Below are positions 11,703 through 24,049 of a stretch of 64,000 bases of DNA, in pieces. The position numbers and the translations under genes were made by a program. The stretch covers positions 1 to 64,000 of the forward strand of contig JAAEAF010005007.1 in the NCBI GenBank assembly GCA_011037195.1, given 5' to 3'. The notes beneath the pieces are model-generated. The model worked only from the letters and a program-made list of their open reading frames with translations, had not been told where the DNA came from and ran no database searches. This DNA is from Triatoma infestans. Taxonomy: Eukaryota > Arthropoda > Insecta > Hemiptera > Reduviidae. Position 1 is the stretch's first letter. Each line of letters opens with the position of its first letter.

Positions 11703-12512
11703 TTACTTTCTCTTACTCCTAGTAAGAAGAAGTATTGTAATCGTGTCAAATTTTCGATATCGAGGAAATATCCGTTTTGAGGTCCCCTGAGTCCAAAAAA
11801 GTGAATTTTAGCGAATGGTCTGTGTGTGAATTTGTTAATTTTTTTACTTTTTTGCAATTTTCTCAACGACACATATAAAGAGCTACAACTTTTATTTGAA
11901 ACATTTCTCTGGGAAAATTCATTTAAGGGCAGTTATGGAGGAGGGGTGTGGTTAGGTTTTCGTCTAAAGTGCTATTTCAGTTTATTAGACAATTCTGCCA
12001 TCTAAATAATGTTGATTACAATTGAATATGTTGTTGAAATTCCGAGTTTGATAAAAATCGGATGATCGGAAGTGCATTTACTTTAGTACTTTACTAAATG
12101 ATTTTTCCACTTTTTCGCGATTTTATCAAACATGGCTCCGACAATTTTCTTCAAACTTGCCATTCAACTACACATACGAAGAGCTACAACTTTTATTTCA
12201 AACATTTTTCTAGGAAATTTCTTTTAATGGCACTTTTAGGGGAGGGGAGGGGTTATGTTTTTACCTAAAGTGCTATCATAGTTGATTATACAATTCTATC
12301 GTCCAAAAAAAATTAATTAGAAATAAATAGAGGGCCAAAATTCAGAGTTTCAAGGAAATTAATTGACCGGGAGTGCGCTTTTACTGAACGGTTTATTCAG
12401 TTTTCGTCGTATTTGAATGAATTTGGTACACAACTATAAAACTTGTCAATTATAATTTAGATATCTGGAGTAAGAGAAAGTTGTGTGAGTGTTTCACACC
12501 AGATTTTACACT
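11703..12512 (+). repeat. TR300 repeat copy
   Basis: It begins ACTTTCTCTTACTCCTAGTA (hairpin end) and ends AGTAAGAGAAAGTTGTGTGA with the TGAGTGTTTCACACCAGA block. Monomer junctions near 12065 and 12370 are about 305 bp apart. The first monomer has lost the stretch after the GTGTGTG run (about 11825), so the copy is shorter than full length. Confidence 0.88.
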
Positions 12513-12794
12513 TTTAACAAGCGCGCACTCCATTTGTAACAAGACTGACTCATTCGAGCTGTTCTTCTCCTATTCTAGTACCACTGGAGAAGGTACTGGA
12601 AGTTTCTAGAACATCTAGGTCGCGGTAGACTGTGAGAGACCGCTGTAGAAGAATCAAGAAGCGCCCCGCTAGCGCTTCCCAACGGCCACGAGGAGAACAT
12701 GAGATGCTTGCTTTTTCTCCTAGGTGGCACTAGTGGCTGCGTTACAATATTTAGAGAAAATTTGGCAAATTTATAATTGTATTATCACGGTAAG

Positions 12795-12833
<39 letters not shown>

Positions 12834-15800
12834 GCATTAGCTACGAGGCCATAGTCATAATATCTTATATTTGATGTTGCAAATTTTGTCTTAATTAACC
12901 TACATACATCATTCATGCAAATAAATACTTCCATTCAAATAAATACTAGCATTCATAATAAGTTAGCTATTTACAAAATATTTACATCTAGCTATTGTAT
13001 ACACAAGGACACACACACACACACAAACAGACACACACACACACACACGCGCGTGCACTACTCACACTCACCATACTAATCCTTCAAACGAAATTGGGGT
13101 GGAGTACTCAATATTCCAAGAGTTTCTTCATACCTGATTTTAGGTTTTCAAATGGGTTATTTTCAAGCTAGATAGGTTACTATTATGGGAATTCCGATTA
13201 CTATTATGGGAATTCGTGTTATTAGAATTGAGGCTATACAGCGCCTTACAAGAGAAGATGAACTGCTTAGTAAGGTGCCTGTTACCAAGTAGCGTTGATT
13301 TAAGGCGCTAAAGACGTTTTATGGCTTGCATATTGAATCATAAGGATTTATATAAAAGCTTCAAGAAGAAGCTAAGCTAAAGCTTTGCGGCTAATAATTA
13401 TCCTCAGAAATATATATTTGCTAGTGGAAATATATTTTTAATTTGCAATCCCGGGGAATCATGTCTTAATTTTATAAAATTACTTCTTGCATGTTTGCAA
13501 AAATTTTCGCTCCAAAAAATATCTTGATTAAAAACAGCTGGATAAAATATTCAACATTAATCCTTAACTTTATCAAGAAGATATTAATTAACAAGAGAAA
13601 ATAATTAAAAAGTCAACATCTCGTTTTAATTAACATAATCAATTATTCCTTAAACAATTTTATTACCTCTAATAAAAACATGAACATCGTCACTAAGTAA
13701 AGGCAATATTTTTGTACAAATAAAAGGAAAATTGTTTTCTTGTAGAAAACTTTTGAGGTACTTTTAGTATGGGAGTTTACTAACCAGAATATTTGATTAT
13801 TATACATGTGATTTAAGAGTTAAGAAGTAGTAGAGTTATCTCCCCTACCACTTTACTTGGGGGAGCAAGAAATTTTAATGTTTTTGTTGAGTTGTAGAAG
13901 CAGTGTGTTCAGCAAGTTTCTTAATGGTTTCTGTAATAACAAGAACTGGTGGGAAGTAAGCCTGCATAACTTGCATAAGTTGTTGGAATCAACTTAATGT
14001 ATAACTTTTGGCAACACTGTTTATATTACATATTATTAAAAATTATTTTCAAGTATTTGTCGTTAGAGATATTTGTTGTTGATTTATTTCCTCCAAATTT
14101 TCAATAATAATTTTAAAGCTATTTCGTGATTTAATTTCTCTTCTTTTTTTTTTTCTGCGACAAATTCAGCTGTTAGATATTCTGCAATCTAGAAGTTTTT
14201 CGCCCATCTATTGTACAGTCAATTCCAAGTGAGAGCAAGACGCAACATCTGCACCTTTTCGAATATTATATATTTGCCAAAATATCGTGATAAAAAAAAC
14301 CTTTGGCATATAGAATTTGGCATATACATTCATCAACTTGAAACAGACAACATCCCCACGCTGTGTCTGTTTCTCTTTTATGTCCAATAAATTTTATGAA
14401 AGCCTGCCCATCGTTCTACAGAAATTGTTTCAGTATAATACCACCTCAGGAGATGCATTTTATGTCCCATCTAAATTCCAGATTTTATCTAATTATCTCA
14501 GATCATGTATCGTATTGGAGAAGTAATTGAATATGATAAAATGATTTAACTCAAAAAAGACTTTCAACTTAAAAAAAGAAGTGGCTATTTATTTGAGAAG
14601 AGAGTGAAGTGGCACTTTTACAGCTTTATGAGTCCAGGTTAACGTCCAAAAGTAAAGAAACCTGGAATGAAGACCTGGGGGATAACAAAAACCACCATCA
14701 AGAATTAATAAACAAATAAATCTCTATTTATTAAGATCTTGAATCTTCTATGTCCACAATACAGTATTCTTTTCAAACGCTCCGCACAGAGCTTAGAGCA
14801 GAATAGGCATATTGCAATTTATAGCCCAATTGGAAGCAATTGTGGTAGCGTCGCCATGGAGAAAATACATCAAGCCAGCATGCTCGAGCTTACACGCTAA
14901 ACGGACGGACTCTATAGCCGGACAGTGAGCACCATGTCCTTTTTCATTAGGCGGGTGTCAATTTCCAGATCGGAGGACCATCAGGAGGTTACCTGAATAA
15001 TGAAGATTAAATAGAAATTAGCGAAATAGTTTATAAGTGAAGACAAGTTGTCATAAAATAGAAAGTTGGTGAGTGGGTCAAAGTACGGATACGCCTTTAC
15101 AGTGAAGGATTGAACTATACAACGAAATAGTTGTTAAATAGAACAGAAATGAATAGGTAAAAGAAATATACCTTAACCTTGACCAAATGGTGAGAGAGAT
15201 TGTATGGTTACAGTGGCTGTCGACGTGCCAGGCGAAACAGCTATTCTCGTACAAGAAATGTGCTTGATTCTGTAATATAGAAACGCTATTAGTAAGCAAA
15301 AATCTCAAGCTGGTCAGCTTAAACTGGTTACAAGAATCTAAAGCACTACAATACCCAAATAAGTGAATATGGGTGAGATTTGCTGAAAACCAATAGAAAG
15401 TTTTGCACACTGGCACAGTAAAAGATGCCCAATAGAATGGCAAAAGTATTAAATGAAAGGTATTCACAAATATAATAAAATACCTAGCGTAATTACCTGG
15501 TTTCAGCCTAGAAGTAAGTGGAGAACTTGTTAGTAGCCAAGTTGAAGTGAATTTAACTACTCTGCACAAAGGTCTTGCCAAGAGTTATGGTTAAAATGCA
15601 ACACTTAAATATGTAAAGGTAAGTAGCTCGAACGAGATAAAAAAATATAATAATAAATAATAGTAATTAATAAAAATAGAGAATAAGAGCTACATTACCC
15701 TGTAATGTTGAATCTTTACCAGTACCAAGCTTGGTACGTATGATTTGTAGTAATATGTGTTGTAAGAGTAAATTAGCTGAAATAGGTTTAACTATTCAAA

Positions 15801-16634
15801 CAGCCCAACTTGGAGAAATGACGATTCAGCAGAAGGAGATAGAATCAACTTTAAAATTGTACAACTGCAATAACTGAAGTAGGCAACAAAAAATGAAGTT
15901 TCCACTGACAAAAAACATAAAAAACTGATAACGCCTCACACAAAGAGGCGAGATAAAATGCAACAAGTTATTAATACATATTAATGGCTGGCACACAAGA
16001 CAGAGTTAAAGTTGAAGTGACGCTTGCCTCGGCGGAGAGAGAAGTATCGCACGCCAAATGGATGAATTTGATTGGCTGAAAGTATGACAAATAGTGCCTG
16101 AGCTGGATTCAATTAGAGGATTTGTAAAGTTTCAGCCAATATAATACAAATAATATAAAAATATTACACACCTAAAGCGTGATAAGAAATTATTGTAAAT
16201 ATGAAATTTAAATAATTCAGGATTAATAACCCACGAACAAAATAGTTAAGTTCGCGGGAACTAGCATAACTGCCACAGGAAATCTAAGCAAATTAAATTC
16301 GTGGGGTTTTAAATACGCGACACCAGGATTGACCATACGAGCGCAAATAAGTATGGCAACTGGACGAATATTTATAAAAGGATTTTACTGTAGCATGAAG
16401 TATTATATTTTTTTTTTTTTCTACAACAGCTGAAACTACTTAAAAACAAAACAAAATAAAAAGGATCTGAAAAGATATTAAACATGTACGGTAATCTTTA
16501 AGAATTATCCATTCAAAAGGGAGGAGCTTATAAGTTTGGGAAGCCTAACTTAATAAAATTAAGCAAAATTATATCATCAACTTAAACAATAGTTTTGTTT
16601 GGCCGTTGTTAATGAAACAAGCAAACATTTTGAG
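12513..16634. other. Long stretch without recognisable gene
   Basis: It contains a poly(T) run (12798-12832), an interrupted (CA)n tract (about 13007-13048) and AT-rich DNA. A minus-strand frame of 167 codons at 15078-15581 is hydrophobic and lacks any motif I recognise. The region 14740-16350 is less AT-biased and could be part of an unidentified element, but I found no termini or coding domain. Confidence 0.45.
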
Positions 16635-16861
16635 GGCTGTGGCTAAAGAAAAAAACATTTTTATTTTTAAATATTTATTCAACATTTCGGACACTTCTGG
16701 TGTCCTTCCGAAGAAGGACAATAACCAACCAAAACAATAACCTCCTCATACATTCAGCTCTGAATTCTTCTTTAACAGTTCCTGAGAAAGGATACCGAAG
16801 TTGTCCGAAACGTCGAATAAACTTTTAAAGATAGAATTTTTTTTTTTCTTTGGCCACAGCC
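16635..16861. mobile_element. P3 palindromic element with ACGT-type motif
   Basis: The ends GGCTGTGGC (16635-16643) and GCCACAGCC (16853-16861) are exact complements. The next bases pair over most of each arm (AAAGAAAAAAA/TTTTTTTCTTT-like, then AACATTTCGGACAC against GTCCGAAACGTCG). The sequence is unrelated to P1 and P2 outside the short core. Each arm carries a diverged hammerhead-like core (16681-16713 minus, 16782-16814 plus) with stem II GGACAC/GTGTCC in the better-preserved arm. No coding capacity. Confidence 0.8.
16782..16814 (+). ncRNA. Hammerhead-like structured motif (P3)
   Basis: CTGAGAA core (one base from CTGANGA), one extra A, hairpin GGATAC...GTTGTCC, then GAAACGTC, where ACGT is a palindromic short stem. 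The opposite arm keeps a better stem II but a worse core, so the consensus is stronger than either copy. Confidence 0.4.
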
Positions 16862-17171
16862 AATCAATTTTTGTTTGTTTATTTTAAATTATATTATGAA
16901 TTTATTATTAAATTGATTTCAAAATGTTAAAACAAATGTTTGTTTTCAATATTTCTATTTTACGTTAATATTATTAATATTTAAAGAGTGGCATTACTCT
17001 CTTGCTAAATAAATATCGATTTTCATTTAATTTCATAAGAATTTAATAAGAACATTTTGTGCTAAGTCGTGTAAGTTGTTTTACCCCAGACTTCCGATTA
17101 AAAGTATAATTTTAGTGGATTTTTTCTTTTCTTATGTTTTAACCCAAATTTTAAAGCAAAAAAAAAAAATA

Positions 17172-18192
17172 AAATCTGATGTGAAACATTCACACAACTT
17201 TCTCTTACTCCATTTTTCAAAATTGTAATTGACAAATTTTATAGTTAATACACTAAATTTAATGAAATTCGTTAGAGTTCGTCTAAAACTGGAAAAAATG
17301 TCCAATAAAAGCGCACTTCTAGTTTACTAATTTTCTTGAAACTCGGAATTTTGGCCATCTATGATTTATTTTTAATTAATTTTGTTTGGATTGTACAATT
17401 GTATAATTAACTATGATGGATAGCACTTAGTGAAAAACATAACACCCCCCACTCCATTAAAAGCTTCGTTAAATGACTTTAGTGGGAGAAATGTTTCGAA
17501 TAAAAGTTGTTGCTCTTTATATGTGTAGTTCACATTCCTAGTTTAAAGAAAATCGTTGGAACCGTTTTCGAGAAAATACCAGAAAACTGAAAAATATATT
17601 TCAGTAAAAAACGCACTGTTGCAGTCATCCGATTGTTTCACACTCGGAATTTTAAAAATACGTTTAATTCTAATTAATATTATTTAGATGGGAGAATTAT
17701 ATAGTAAACTGAAATAGCACTTTAGAAGGCAACCCCTTACCCCTGCTCACCCCTAAAAGTGCCCTTAAATGCATTTTTCCGGAGAAATATTTAAAAAAAA
17801 AATTGTAGATCGCTGTAAGTGTCATTGTGGATCATTGTAGATCACCGTTTAGAATATACCAAGTTTAAAGAAAATCATTGGAGCCATTTTAATGAAAACT
17901 GCAAAAAACATTCAATTAGTGTGGTACTTCCGGTGGAGGAATTTTGACCGCTGACCTACTGTCGCATCCCATGATTATACTAAACGGAATATTCGGTTTG
18001 AACTTTCTACGATTTTTCTTTTTTGAGCTATGCTGTTCACATACATACACACATAGACTAGAGATCATTTTCTAAAAAACACATTTTTGTACTCAGGGGA
18101 CCTCAAAACGGATATTTCCGGTGAAAACTTGATATCTAAAATTTGACACGATTACAATACTTCCTCTTACTAGGAGTAAGAGAAAGTAAAAA
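17172..18192 (-). repeat. TR300 repeat, near full-length reference copy
   Basis: About 1.02 kb. It starts TCTGATGTGAAACATTCACA then ACTTTCTCTTACTCC, and ends with the hairpin CTTCCTCTTAC-TAG-GAGTAAGAGAAAG followed by TAA. Three internal junctions of the type GCACTTCCGGTT occur near 17310, 17613 and 17915, about 302 bp apart. Each monomer repeats the same landmarks: AATTGTATAA..., TAGCACTTTAG, a C-rich block, AAATGACTTTA..GAGAAATGTTTC, AAAGTTGTAGCTCTTTATATG and AAAGAAAATCGTTGGAGCC. No open frame was found. Confidence 0.9.
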
Positions 18193-19326
18193 AAAAGTTA
18201 GCGATTTTTAACAACGAATGGACACGGCCATAATGGGGGACCCAATATAATAATCAAGTTTTAGAATATTTTCACAATGCTTGCTTGTTTACTATTTTCC
18301 GAAATTAGACGGAATTTCGTTTATTCATTTCAATATAACAACTATCTGCATTTCATGGAATAGTCGCTAAATTGTTGACAGATTTGGCCGCCAAAATGTA
18401 GTTGATTTAAAGTCATTCTGTATTTCAATATATATATATATATATTTATATATTAGTTAATTTAAATAATTAAATATTTTCTCTTTATTTTTATTATTTT
18501 TATTCATTCATGCATATTCACGAATGAATTGAATATTCATTCTTCATCTGTATTCATTCTTACTTTTGCTTCCCAGCTGTTGTTTTTTTTATGCTCCCCA
18601 GTTTACGTTTATATACGGGATAGAAAGTTTCGCTGTAGTAGTGAGAATTTTTGCATTCTTAATTATTCTTTTTTTTTTTTTAATGTATTTCGTATTTTTA
18701 TTTAATTTTTTATTGTTCCTTTGAGAATATTTAAATTATTAAGATTTTTTTGGAGATTTGATTTTTTTTTTTTTTTATGAATTATTAAAACTCTGTTCAT
18801 TTTATCAAGTAACTTTCTTATTTATTACTATAGAGGCTGCTAATTTAAGTAAAAACAAAATTTATAAATCTTTATAAGTAGATATGTAATAAAAAAGCAA
18901 CAGTTTTGATGGTCAAAATATATTTAACTAGATTTATACTAATTTATAATAGATTTTCAAATTCACAATTGAAAACAAACCAACATAATTAGAGTTCATT
19001 TATTCCACCTCTCTGGATCAAAATCTCATGACACACTTTCAGTGTATTATGGAATCATTCCATTCTACAGAATCGCACACAGCCTCTCTTTTATGATCCC
19101 AATGTTACCTTAAATATTCCTCTTGAAATTCCATATGTAAATGAGATGTACTTTTTACTTAAATTGTTTATTCCTTTTTAAATAGTTTATCGAACTTATA
19201 GTCTATCATTGATGTTCTCAGTATTTGGTATGTCATCACAGTATCAGTTGCATTTTTCTAATAACATTTTAGATGATCAAGAATAAGTTTCAAATAAAAG
19301 TCGATTGGATTCTGTGGAAAGAAATG
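18193..19326. other. AT-rich, no recognisable feature
   Basis: Contains an (AT)n run near 18430-18455 and poly(T) tracts near 18670 and 18765; no coding signal. Confidence 0.5.
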
Positions 19327-19330
19327 TATA

Positions 19331-19740
19331 TGTAAGGGTGTTGTGAGGAGATGCTTGGTTGTTTGATTTGATGAAAGATAAACACCTTAAGATGGTTAAG
19401 ATATGTAATGATATAAATATATATGACTGACTGCCAAGGACTTTACACTATTGATTTAAGAACTACTGAACTGAACTGAACTGACAGACTGACGTGGCTA
19501 AATGATATATACGGAGTGATGAGAGTTATAAGAACGGAGTGATATCTGATGTGTGAATCAACTGAATTCTATCTGAAGGATCTCTGATTGCCTATCTCTC
19601 ATATATATATATACATTGGCCGAGCCTCTCCTCTCTTTGCGAGAGGGGCTGTTTCTCTCCGCTAGAGTGGATGAGTGATGGGGGTTCACTACCCCTACAC
19701 CATCCCCCTTCTAGAGTGGTGGGGGTTCACTACCCCTACA
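19331..19740 (-). mobile_element. Solo LTR, 410 bp, TSD TATA
   Basis: The ends are TGTAAGGG and CCCCTACA (inverted TG...CA termini). TATA occurs on both sides (19327-19330, 19741-19744), a 4-bp duplication as in Ty3/gypsy-type elements. Read on the minus strand it has a TATATATATA box, then CAGATAGAATTCAGTTGATT, and an end resembling the LTRs at 24945-25250, 25998-26315 and 35011-35515, so they are probably one lineage. The minus-strand start carries a tandem copy of the GTAGTGAACCCCC segment. No internal gag/pol is present. Confidence 0.85.
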
Positions 19741-19794
19741 TATACAATTTCAAGGTATCAAGTCAATATTGCTTTAGCGATATACCAGCCATTC

Positions 19795-20760
19795 ACATAA
19801 AGAACTAATCCAGGGATGCTGTATGTCGCCATCCTTTTTAAAATATATTATTTCGAAGTGGCTCTCAGAGAATGGAATGAGAAGTATAGGAGAATAGGAA
19901 TAAAGATTACAGATTATCTGTACATTTCTAACCTTCTGTTCGCAGACGACCTGGTTATTATTGCAGAAGATGACAGATGATGCTAGCTATATGCTGAGGA
20001 AGTTGATAAAAGGTTATGCTGAATGGGGACTGGGTATAAATTTTGATTAGACGGAGCACTTGTCCACGACGAATGCAGGTACCATAGAAATAGAAGATAG
20101 ACGCATTAAAAGAGTGGATGAATTTAAATACTCAGGATCAATAGTATAAAAGGATGGATCCTCCAAGCAGGAAGTAGAGAGAAGAATTAGGGATGGGAGA
20201 AAAGTAACAGGAATATTGAACCCAGTGGTATGGAGCGGAAGTTTGTTAGCCGGAACCAAGAGGCTGATCTTCACATGGATCCTCCAAGGTGTCCTGCTGT
20301 ACAGAAGTAAGTGCGAGAGACTCCTGGCAGTGGAGATAGATTTTTGGAGGAACTCTGCAGAATGTTCGAGGCGGGACAAAGTTAGAAATGACGACATTAG
20401 GAAGAGAGTGGATGTGGAGAGGAACATCTTAGAAATCATTGAGACTAAGGCACTCACGTGTAATAGGCATGTGAGGATGATGGGCCCAGGAAGATTGCCT
20501 AGGGTGGTGATGAGCAGCGAGATGGTTTGCCGAAGGAGGAAAGGTAGACCTAGAGATAGAGGGGGGACAGGTGGAGGAGATGATGGCTAGTTATACCTGA
20601 TGGAAAAGCAGGCAGAAGATCGTGTTGTTTGGAAGAGGGTAATTGTGCTCGAAAGTTGAAGGGAACTACGATGTGTGGAAGCCACAAAAAACAAATTCTG
20701 TGGAGCTTGTCTATGAAAGCCTTCACTACCACACAAGTTAGAGGTCCCTCTCCAGTTTTA
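19795..20760 (+). pseudogene. RTE-like LINE reverse transcriptase fragment
   Basis: Broken plus-strand frames encode the second half of an endonuclease/reverse transcriptase type LINE ORF2. An IQGCCMSPSF segment near 19810 corresponds to the RT motif before the active site. NLLFADDLVVIAEDD near 19930-19970 is the catalytic FADD motif. Next come RRIKRVDEFKYSGSIV and VERRIRDGRKVTGILNPVVW. The 124-codon frame at 20216-20590 follows (LLAGTKRLIFTWILQGVLLY, then NILEIIETKALTCNRHVRMM, then RRRKGRPRDRGG). This order matches the thumb and C-terminal region of insect LINEs of this type. At least three stops or frameshifts are present and the 5' part is missing, so it is dead. Confidence 0.85.
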
Positions 20761-20769
20761 CATTTTATA

Positions 20770-21557
20770 TCAGACTTTACAATGTGTGTGTGAGAGAGAG
20801 AGAGAGACTTGTGATGCTTGAAGGCATCAGTTTCTCCTCCTCAATGAGGCAAAATCACAGCCATACAAGTCCATCACATTGATACAATACGTGCAATATC
20901 AAGTTTTTTTAGTTAGTGTACTTTTAAATTTTCATAACACGGAATACATTTCTAAGGAAGTAAATCCAATTACTGAAGTAAACCGTCATTGAATGGATGC
21001 GTAATTGTTTGGGACAAAATCCAATATTTCATCAATTAAGTCCTATTAATCATTTTTTTTACTCCTGTATTAATTACATTTTATTCTTCATTATGAACAT
21101 TTTGAATCAAATACAATGAAGCTTAATTGAGAACCTTATTTGGACCGATTTATTGCCTTTTATTACCTCCTTTTTGAACATACCACTTATCGGACAAATT
21201 TGTATTTTTCAGAACCCATTTATTAGAACTATAATGAAGACCAATTAATACTCTTTTGTAGCTATCTGTTACCTTTTTTTTTTTTTTTACCTAATATTGA
21301 ACATTATGAACTATTTTCTAATTAAATTTGTCCTTGCCCTGGATAAAACCATCAATTCATTTTTGAATATCTTGAATTATTTTCCGGTCAGATTTATTCT
21401 TTAACAAGTGGTGTCTTTAAATCTTTAAGAAAATATTGTGTATGTCTTTAAACCTAGTCGACGAGCTAATCCAAATGATAGCTCGTCATTTGACTAGAGT
21501 GAGAGCCACAATCCAGAAATGCCTTGCAGGTTTAGTTGGGAAAAGATTTAATTTGGG
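20770..21557. other. No recognisable gene
   Basis: AT-rich DNA with a short (GA)n tract near 20788-20805; nothing else seen. Confidence 0.5.
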
Positions 21558-21561
21558 CTGG

Positions 21562-22202
21562 TGTAGTGGAATCTTTTATTGTGATTCCTGAGGTATGTAG
21601 TAGATGTCTTGAAGAGGGCGGAAGTTAGTTTAGAGATTTTTGGAAGTTAGTGCTCGAAGTATTAACACGGAATTTATAAAAATAGGCTGTATTTGAACAA
21701 TAATTTAAACGTGAGTAATGGTAACTATTAACAAGAAATACTTAGAAATAAAATAGGAGATAAATAACTAATAATTTAGAATGATTAAAATAAATGAACT
21801 AAGATGCACAACTAAGGAAATAAGTATAAATAAAAACTGTATAGGGACGCGGAAACTGCTGCTCGTATCATAATCTTGAAGACGTACTGAAGTACGTCAT
21901 ATAATCATCCCCTCTTCCAATGGGGCGAAGTTTATATATTAGTGTTAGCAACACTCACACCAAGACATCTGTCCTAAAGTGCGACCTTGTGCGACCTTGG
22001 CTATTTCGGTGACCAGTGGTTTAGGTCAGTGGCCAGCTTTATCGCTGCTTGCTTTGATGTAGTATTGACCCTTGGTTTTGTTTGTTTGGCCGCGGCCTTG
22101 TCTTGAAGACAGCAGCCGGCTAGGCCACTAGATATAAATTATTCTTTCTTTGTTATGTGTTGTGAAGATTTGACATTGCTATGATCCTGCCATGTCATTA
22201 CA
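21562..22202 (-). mobile_element. Solo LTR (LTR-B family), 641 bp, TSD CTGG
   Basis: Bounded by TGTAGTGGAATC and ATGTCATTACA, with CTGG at 21558-21561 and again at 22203-22206. It shares long blocks with 42355-43213 and 60780-61442, including CTTGAAGAGGGCGGAAGTTA and the CGGCTAGGCCACTAG block. Minus orientation is inferred because the reverse strand has an ATATATAAAC box like that of the 60780 copy, whose other end abuts a primer-binding-site-like sequence. No coding sequence. Confidence 0.9.
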
Positions 22203-22206
22203 CTGG

Positions 22207-23508
22207 GAAAAGGTTTAATTTGACTGAAAAATGCTATATAATGTGAAACTTGTTCTTTCTGTTAACTCTTGACAATGTCGGAAGTCCTCATTGTACAACT
22301 ACTTTTTTAAGCCATAGAGCTTTGAGAAAGCATTCTATTAACATAGAGAATTTTTAGCTTTATTAAATTTAGCTATGCAAACGAGAAAAATCGGCTTTTG
22401 AAAAACTTAGGTTAAGGACTTGTTGGATGAAGAAGATGTCTATGGAAAAATTGTTTCCCCTCAACTGTGTTGCCTAATCTGTACGGAATGTTGTAAATTT
22501 TAGATGGATCGGACTATATTTCAGATGTTGGTTTATTGTTATTTCGTTTGGGTACCTACTGGGTGCCAGAGATGCTTTGGAATATAGCAGAGTTCGATAT
22601 ATCTCTCTTAAAGAATAATAATTCTAGTTACTACCTCATAATACTCAAATACTCTTAGTTAGTTAAATAGATTATAACGACAAATTAATCATTCGATTTA
22701 ATCTTATATTATTATGCCACCATCCTTTGATCTGTCTTCAGAGGCATGTGAAAGTGAAGCTATTATTGTAATGTAGATATTATGATTTTAAACACCATTA
22801 TTCAAATTTTTGGAAGTTTATTAGTTGTTCATTAGTTTGTAACTTGCACTGGGCGTTGGGCGTTTATGGATTTGCAGCAGTTAGTATTAGATGTTTCTTT
22901 CTGCTTCGTCATCAGATTTAGGCAGATTTTAAATGAAGAAGATCTTTTCTTAGTTAAACGTAATAATTAGGTACACATGAACTGTATAAAATTTCAATAT
23001 CCACACCATTACAGCTATAAAAGCAAGTTGATAATCAGTCAAAACAAAACCTATCAAACAAATCCTGGATTTATTAATAAATTTAAGTAGATTACTTCAA
23101 ATACCACAAAATTAAATAGGCGTCAAATTATTAAAGAATAAAAACTTTTATACCTAATTAAATCATAATGATTAATAGATGATTATTTTTATTATTTAAT
23201 CCTTGAAATGCTGTGAAATAAAAAGAAAATCGATAAGTAATAATTAGATAATTAATTATATAATTGTATGAATTATAATATTACAGTCTCATATACTGTT
23301 CGCATAATTAAATACCCTGATTAATTATTTGTTAAATAAGAAATGATCATATTAAAATCCTAACTAATTTAAAGTTTATTCATTTAGTTCAAAAATACTG
23401 CCAGATAAATAATGACTTAACTATATTAGCCATGAAAGATTGTGTAGGTCGAAGTTATAAACACAGACACATATATTATTTAGTATATATATAGATTATT
23501 CATAGTGA

Positions 23509-23555
<47 letters not shown>

Positions 23556-23929
23556 AGTATGTAATACATATGGATAGTTAGCAGTAGCTGTTATATTAGT
23601 TAGTAGGCTATACTCTTGTGAAGAGGGGGCTAGCAGCAATTTCATGTTAATGAGGTCAATTCATCAGCGCTAACCAAATTAGCCAATCTCTGAATCGATT
23701 ATTGATTTAATATGTATGGCTTAACTTCCAAGATTTTAGATTTCAGATATTTTATAATAAAACTTACTTGGTTTTTAATTATTAAATCATGCGATTGCTA
23801 TCACAATCTGCAGTTCTCTTCCAACCCGCAAGATAATACCACTATCGCCGCATCTTCCAGGTTAATCACGTTTTTGAAGAACAAGCTTCTCGCACCTCAG
23901 GTTTTAGTCTCTCTCTCTCTCTCTCGCTT

Positions 23930-23969
<40 letters not shown>

Positions 23970-24036
23970 AAACTGTTGTGAATTCTGTAAGATAAAAATC
24001 ACAGTAAATCATTTGCATTCCTTATGTAGGTTCTTC
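22207..24036. other. No gene; microsatellites
   Basis: AT-rich. It contains a (GT)n run at 23512-23552, a (CT)n run at about 23911-23950 and an (AT)n run at 23951-23969. The 89-codon frame across 23712-23981 ends in these repeats and is not credible. Confidence 0.55.
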
Positions 24037-24049
24037 TAAATGTTTGGAT

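Noticed and set aside
17172..18192. TR300 as a classical TIR transposon or MITE
   Set aside because: The ends are only partly complementary, one has a hairpin the other lacks, and I could not see consistent target duplications; left as a tentative Helentron-like element.
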